NCBI GenBank assembly: GCA_964034945.1
Contig: OZ035963.1
Coordinates: 1,426,001 to 1,490,000 of the forward strand
Length of the DNA stretch: 64,000 bases
From: Chrysopilus asiliformis
Taxonomy: Eukaryota > Arthropoda > Insecta > Diptera > Rhagionidae
Direction: 5' to 3'
Shown: positions 57,301 to 64,000 of the stretch, piece after piece
Layout: each line of letters starts with the position of its first letter
How positions within the stretch are numbered: the first letter of the stretch is position 1
Notes under the pieces: generated by a model
Told to the model about the DNA's origin: nothing
What the model saw: only the letters and a program-made list of their open reading frames with translations
Database searches by the model: none
Translations under genes and position numbers: made by a program

Positions 57301-60300
57301 AAAAGGAACAAAAATGTACCATGAACTGAAACATAATATTATATTACACGAAAAAGAGTATAGAAAATGTGAATGGGTGGTGGCTGCGGATCATTATGTT
57401 TGGCCCACGTCCTACAATCTTGATATTTCGCTACAAGTATATCTATATAGTCAGTTCTACACTTTCCAACACTATACGAATCTCGAAATCCGTCCCAACG
57501 TCTTTAAGTCTCCTATTTGACTTCAGGTTCTTTGCCCTCTTCCCTGCCTACCTAATGTAGAGATTATACTATCAAAGAACACAGGAATACAAAATCTGGT
57601 GTAAACAGCACATGAGTTTCTTATACTAAAATTTTACACCGATACACTTCCTGCTCTAACCCCATAGTGTTGTGAGCTTACGACTCTTAAACCAATTGTC
57701 AGTTTCCGAAAAAAGCGCATAATGTTTATTTGAAGCAATACTTTCGATACTACGTATAAGAAAACGAAAATCTTTCGCCAAGTCGCTCGGTATTGGGAAT
57801 CCGTTTGAGATTTCCATTTCTGGTGGCCAGTATTTTGTTCGTCCTTTTTTACGCCTCCAACTCCTTTGATGGCATCGATTTTCTACTAGGGTTCGACCTC
57901 TACACACATACATTAAGGATCAAACGGTTGTAAATTGTAATTAGTATGACATGCTCGTTGACTATAAGAGCATTTATTCATTTTATTTATTTATACATCC
58001 CACATATTTTCCTAGAAAAAAAAACAACCATAGAAAGAAAATGTTTTTCCCTACTTTCTTGTGAAAATATTCGAGTGTTCACCGACCGAAGAAGCTTGTA
58101 TATGCCATTTAGCACCTCTTAAAAATAAGAAGCCGCCTGAGAAAGTAAAAATTCATATCTGCAAACCGTATCGTTAAATACTAGGTGTGCTAGATATATT
58201 TTTTACACTCATAATAGGTGTAAAATGCGGGTGGATGGGCGTTGGCTGTCAACGCCACTCAACGTGTGATTGCAACCCATAAACCACTAAATCACATCAT
58301 AAAAACAACTTTTTTATTATTAAATAAAACCGTAAATGTTTTAGCGCGAGTGTTTGTCTTCTTCATGACATCGTCATCATATCCGGGGGAGAAATGCTAA
58401 AAAATGTTGCCCGGAAAAGTATTTACCGAAATTTTATTGTGTATAAATGGCAGAATCTTCTTCTTGTTTTCATCCTTCTCTCTGTTAAAATATAATATTT
58501 CATGTCTTCCACTTTTCCAATATTTTTTTAGTGTTGCTCCAGTTTTTATTATTACGTTGAAATACTGTCCTGGTGATCGATAACAAAATGTTTCATAGAA
58601 AGGTTTTTTATACCACCCACTCACAAGCATCAACACTAATTGAGTTTTTGATACATCTCCATCGTCATCGTCATCATCATCAGTAGCATCAATTTTGTAC
58701 AAAGTAAAATATTTATAATGAATTTTAAAAATTTCAACAATTAATGAAAACAGCAAAAAAAAAACACCCATCCTGATCGGGTAAAACAGCGTAAACGAAA
58801 AACTGTTTTTCAAGCTGGTATCGATAGCGTGAAAAATATATTTCTGTGTACAAAAACGAAAACTTTTCAATAAAAATATCATTGATAAAGAGATTGTATT
58901 TGCATCACCTACAAATATATTTAAAATTCAATTGAAAGGTGCTAATTATCCCAAAAGTTTCTGGCACTCATTATATAGCTCTTCGTCCATAATACACGTT
59001 ATTTATGCTTAAATGTCAATACGATGAAATATACCACTCATTTTGATAATTTTATTCAAAAATGGAATAAATTCATGAAAAAAAAACATTGAAGCTTGAA
59101 AATATTGATCGGGATTAATTTTTAATTGAAAATGCAAAATTTATTCATATTAAAAACTTGTTAGTGATATCGTATAATATTCGTCATTGATTTATTTATG
59201 ATTTTTCAAGCCAATTTGATAACGAAAATTTACAAATTTAAACAATCGGTTGGTTAAATTGATTGGAAAGGCATAATAAAGGTATTCACAAAAGATATTA
59301 AAATAGTTGTTGAAAGAAAATTTGTAAAACCGGCTTCCAATACTAAACCTTAACTGATTTTGGTGCATTCGGAAGCTGTTATCATCCCATAGAACCCTAT
59401 GGCCAGAAATTTTGGAAAAAATTAACCATTTTCAAGAAAACTGCACAAATCTTTTCTATTTTTATGGGAGATGGGGGAAGGAGTGGTTCAGTTTTTCGCT
59501 TTTTCGGAACAGGTTTAACTTTTGATGATAGTCCGCTCTACGCCAAGTTTTACCTTTCTACCTAAATTACTTCTCAAGTTTTCATTTTTAAATAATACCC
59601 AATTTTTCATCAAAATTTGATAAATTCATATTATGATGAACTCATATTATGAGATTTGACTTTGAAAGAATAAAGCTATGTTTTCCCTTTTTAATTGGTC
59701 AGAACAGAAATCGCATGTATATTTCTTCAAATTTTTTTTTACAAAATTCTACTTCTATCATATGAGTTGTTAAATAATAATTTCGCAAAATGTGCTCAAA
59801 ATTTTTAGCGAGTTCACACCATAAATTCCCACCCCAAAGGGTTCAATTTGAATTAACTTTATTCCCACTTTTACTCCACAATCCCTTTGCCATTTCCCTA
59901 TCCAACACTTATTCGTCATCCCTCTGGCACTTTGGTTTCGACCATCGATAAATCACGTAAAATTGCATTTCGGTTCTCTGTTTTTGCATTCAATTGTATC
60001 AATCAAGTGGATGTTGATTAATATTGCCTTGATGGAAATTGATTGAAAATCGGATATCGAGTTCCACGCGTGTATGAAAAAATAAATGGCAAAGATGGCA
60101 AACAGTTACAGGACTTCAAAGTGTTTAAATGAAAACCGATTGCGTTGAAAGGTATTAACTCTGATTTAACTTTATTATTTTTTTTTTCATCGATTGCATT
60201 TTAAATTTACTTTAACTCTGTGGCCTTATCAGGGAACTCGAATCGAAAATGAAATGCACGGAATTGTTTGAAGCGGTATCAGCTAACTCGAATTCGATCA

Positions 60301-61370
60301 AATATTTGTCATTCATTTTCGGAAATTTGCTCGAACACTTTTCAGTCGCCGGAAATGAAACTCGAAAGGAAAATTTAAGTAATTTCAATGTTTTTTTTAT
60401 GTAAGAATTTTATTTCTTACAAAACATTCCTTGGAAAATCTATTAAAAATAAGGAAAAGTTGCCTCTAACATATAATATTTAGTTATTTACGATTTTAAA
60501 CGAAATGAATTGAATTTTCTTACTATTCTTGGATAGAAAACGCTGTCGTCACTTCCGTCACTTTTATCTGGCACTTATTTCACATTCTCCACTTTTATCC
60601 GGTTCTTATTTCAATTTTTTTTAAATTGCCGGCATTTATTTCACAAAAAAGGAAACGCAAAAAACTAACAGCAAATTATTTACAACTATTCAATAATGAC
60701 ACTAAATATAATCACGAAATTTCCAAGTTACCAGCAAGTTTCTCGTTTTCGCTAATTTATGGCAGTACATTTTACTCGAAACGAAAGTGTTACATGGCGT
60801 TCGAGTCGATTTGATTTTCGATTCGAGATACATGATAAAGCCCCTGGTTTTTCTTTATTCGTTTGTACTCTTTGTAGAATAATTAACGTACAGTCAGTCA
60901 GTTAGAATAAAGGAGTAATTTCTCTATATCCGTATCGCTTTTAATTGCTTTATCACTTTTTCAGTAATCCATAAACACTCATAATAAATGCTAATTTAAT
61001 TTTGCTATGTATTTTTTAAATCAATTTGCGGCGTACAAAATAATTTATCGAGTGCTGCATTGCTTTGTCTTTGAACATTTTTATGTCGTGCTATTATGTT
61101 TGTGATTTAATTTGAAGCCCACATTCTATATTAATATGATTTTACTTCGTATTATTATGAGCCTTTTATCTATAAATAAACAGAGATTAATGTAATCACG
61201 TTCGGCAATTTTAAACAAGCAAATAACTGTCACTCCACTAATTCCAGAGAAAAATATACGTAAGAAACGATAAAATATGGTATTACAAAAAATCATGTGT
61301 AGCTGCACAACAAAACACAAGAGCAAAAAATCGCCCTTTGTAGTGCAACAAAAGTCATGAAAAGGACATA
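51396..61370. other. 10 kb AT-rich intergenic, no gene called
   Basis: No family was recognised in any frame. The longest frame (58397-58882, minus, 161 codons) contains an Asp run from a CAT/CGT repeat at 58660-58685. Slightly GC-richer spots at 55180-55640 and 57100-57260 hold minus-strand frames of 71 and 101 codons without recognisable domains. A short repeat at about 54030-54080 is shared with 13395-13440. Apart from these I see nothing. Confidence 0.4.
54030..54085. repeat. Short dispersed repeat, shared with 13395-13440
   Basis: AAACCACTACCAGATTCG followed by AAGTCAGCGA matches the intronic copy almost exactly. It is probably a decayed transposon piece. No ends were defined. Confidence 0.4.
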
Positions 61371-62260
61371 AAAAATATCAGTTGTGGTCAACACAAAACT
61401 TTCTTCTACAAAATCTACGACCCTGTGCAATTTACGCTAGAGCCCTGTCGCGTTGTCAACCTAAGACGACCTCCCAAAAAATTGTTGGTTCATCCAAAAA
61501 TATCAAAAACGTACAAAATTTGAGATAACTTGAGAACGGTAAAAGATATCAATTTACGGTAAATGGCAAAAATGTAGAAAATTTTAACATCTCCAATTCT
61601 TCCTTAAATTAATTTGTCGAAAAATCGTTAGTTTGCAAGTAATTTGCAAAAATATGATGTTTTACATATTAATGAAAATATCTCAATAACGGTAAAAGAT
61701 AACGGATAACGGTAAGAAACAATGCCATTCTCATTAATTCACTTCATACATTCAGTCAGCAAAAACCCGTTAATTTTCGAAATAATCGCAAAAAACTGTT
61801 TTATTTTTTTTGGAAATAACGGTTTATCTGGATAACAGGTTGAGATATCGAGTTATAGCTAAAGACAAAAGTGTGGGAAATTTTATTTTCTCCAAGTTTT
61901 GTCATACTTAAGGCTACTAAAAAACGCGTAGTTTGGGAATAAATCGAGAAAAACGTTTGAAAAACCACCATTTTGGATACTTCCGGTTAACGGATTTCCA
62001 CCAAACGTTGATAGGATCGTCCCATTTCAGGACCCAACATGCCTATAAAATTTCATGGCGCTAGCTCTATTAGTTTTTGAGAAATCTTGTACACAGACTG
62101 ACAGACAGACAGACAGACTGACAGACAGACCGACATTTTTTAATATGACTCCAATCGACTCAGGAGTGATCGGGAAATGTTTTTTAGGTAAAATTAAGAG
62201 GTCGCATATTTTTCATGAATACAACACTTTATTATACTCCGTAGAAGAAAGTAAAAAAGT
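61371..62260. repeat. Degenerate internally repetitive element with CAGA tail
   Basis: Starts with ATATCAGTTGTGGTCAACAC, which also occurs near 10290. Three diverged units follow (about 61510-61665, 61670-61810, 61840-61965), each with a 'gagataac / acggtaaaagata' type block and, in two of them, TAGTTTG. It ends with TTAGTTTTTGAGAAATCTTG and a CAGACAGACAGACTGA tract at 62095-62132. This is the layout of the other CAGA-tailed repeats in the window. No termini or target duplication were found. Confidence 0.45.
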
Positions 62261-64000
62261 ATCATAAGTTTAACAGAAACCCTGTTTATGACACGTGAGA
62301 ACAGTTTTCTGCATAAAAAGTTATTTTACGTGACTGTTCGACTATCATAGCACAGCGCAGCAAGCGATTTCATTTTCTGACAAATAAATCGGTATGATGG
62401 CAGAATACATATAACTATAATATTTCCGCTTCCCAATTTACTATTACCATAACTGAAAAATCTATCGAAACCAGCTCACATATCGTCTACATACCGACGC
62501 GGCGCTTTATAATTGAATGCATGACGGCTCCAATGAACAAAAAATATTTTTCGTTCATATTACATCTTTTTGTTGTTCAATACCCACGGCTAAAGCATAG
62601 TTTATGAACGTTTTGTTAAATGAGGAACTGGAAAAACGCACAGTCGCTTATGAACCACTCTACAAAATGAAATCAACACGTTATGACAAAATTCGATTGA
62701 ATTATTTATGAAATTCACGAAAACTTTTTTATTGTTATTAATTTTTGAAGGTGTTTCAATTTTTACACGTTTTTTAAATAATTACAGTACATAATGGAAC
62801 AAAAAACTACGAATTTTTCCCTAAATTTTTGATTTTTTTGTTTTTAAATGATTCTCATTGTGTTGAAGTAAAACGAAATTTATTGTTATCAACATGTCGG
62901 TATATTTGATAAATTTCGATATTTTGTTGGATAAAAATTGGTTGTACAAATAAAATTATTAATTTTTTTTTTTGCCATAATGATTTTACAATCGCCCCCC
63001 TCCCTCCCCCGTTATTACTTTAGCATTATTTAATTCTATTCCCCCCTTCTTTGACTATATTTTTTCGATTTGTTTTTTTTATTCATCCCATCATTTTTTT
63101 TAATCATTATAAATTGATAAATCATAACTTAATTTTAATTAAATTCATTAATAATTTTAAGATAAATCCTATTTAACTTATGTTAATTTAAAAAAGTTTT
63201 ATTTATAATTGTATTTTATTCCACAATAATAATTTTCTGTGTTTCGCATGATTTTAATTCAAAATTAATTTCAATAGTTCGGGTTTTTTTTCACTTTCTT
63301 TTGCCTTTAATAGTTATTAAAAATTTTAATTTAAATAAATTTATCTATTGGTTTTATTAATTAGAATAATATTGATTTCTTTTCTTCATCTTTTTTTTTG
63401 TGAATAATTGTTTGTTAGTTATTTAATGAAATGATTTTCTCATTTCGAGATTGTTGCTGACTGATTTTAAAAGGTGCAATGATGCCTTTTGAAGAAAAAA
63501 AAGACTTTAATGCCGGCTCCACATTCTCGTCGAATACAGGCGAAAAACTGCACTTTTTTGTTGGATTATATGTTTTTCATCTGTTCGGCTTTAAATTCCA
63601 GTTTATAATAATGTAAATATCCTATACTTTGCATATTTTGAATCGTATAACGGAGTTTTAAACCAGATAAAGGAATTCATGATTTGCCTGCATTCGGGGA
63701 GAGTGCAGCACTGTGTATCATTCTGTATATCATTGCAATGGTTATTGATTGGATTTTTCAAAATATTTTTATTGAATTTTTCACATGATTTTTTTTTAGT
63801 AATAGTAGTTTTAGTGTTGTGGTTCACATTTTTAAAAATTTTCCTCCAGTATCTTGTTTTCATACTGTTTTATATATTTTTCTTTACAAATCTGAAGTCT
63901 TATTAACACCCGTAGATTCGTTGACATGATTTTCGCTAGGCGCCGACTCCTTGAATAGACACGCGTACTTAAAACGTTTATGACAGCGATCTTTGAATTT
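62261..64000. other. AT-rich end of window, nothing recognised
   Basis: Very AT-rich, with homopolymer runs and one C-rich spot at 62994-63010. Frames of 75-86 codons near the end (63603-63906) lie opposite each other and look random. Confidence 0.45.

Noticed and set aside
58397..58882. 161-codon minus frame with an Asp run
   Set aside because: The Asp run comes from a trinucleotide repeat and the rest has no family resemblance; likely chance in AT-rich DNA. cDNA evidence would decide.

Overview
The window looks like insect nuclear DNA, most likely from a dipteran. The base composition is strongly A+T-rich. The only clear host gene encodes a Kekkon-type LRR-Ig transmembrane protein, a family known from insects. 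It is split by a 4.4 kb intron with GTAAGT/CAG borders, and the flanks are crowded with eukaryotic DNA transposon remnants (Helitron, PIF/Harbinger-type, hAT, piggyBac-type, Tc1/mariner and pogo-type). I see no bacterial operons, no rRNA or tRNA genes and no CRISPR array.

Host gene (about 3.6-16.2 kb, + strand): a GC-richer patch at 3640-4205 ends in a good 5' splice site and may be a first non-coding exon or promoter; this is inference. A strong polypyrimidine tract and AG at 7786 open an exon with a 513-nt leader nearly free of ATG, then the start at 8300. Coding exons 8300-9968 and 14370-15352 join in frame into a protein of 883 residues: long N-terminal extension, signal sequence, LRRNT, about seven LRRs, LRRCT, one Ig domain, one membrane span, and a long cytoplasmic tail with tyrosine motifs, a proline-rich SH3-type site and a C-terminal TEV class I PDZ ligand. 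The 3' UTR is probably the extremely A-rich stretch after 15352.

The rest (about 50 kb) is intergenic or intronic and holds at least 20 recognisable mobile-element copies, several nested. Helitrons with A|TC...CTAG|T borders lie at 1800, 10389, 23452 and 36736 (+) and 27741 and 48875 (-); a further Helitron-like 5' end at about 20740-21989 (-) carries a 1.1 kb array of a 12-bp unit. PIF/Harbinger-type MITEs with 3-bp target duplications lie at 10652, 19976, 28321, 28984, 29254, 43127, 48347 and 50841. piggyBac-type elements with TTAA duplications lie at 6956, 37814, 46740 and perhaps 45324. Two hAT elements have perfect 8-bp duplications (28651, 45169). A Tc1/mariner-type MITE family has four copies (24844, 32409, 33933, 42695), and a deleted mariner-superfamily element with a broken transposase lies at 22711.

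The most striking structure is a 384-bp, almost perfect palindrome (184-bp arms, one mismatch) made of two head-to-head MITE copies inside a Helitron, inside the large intron of the Kekkon gene; if transcribed it would fold into a long double-stranded RNA. I did not find a convincing new protein-coding system. The 51.4-61.4 kb and 38.1-42.7 kb stretches hold nothing I can identify.
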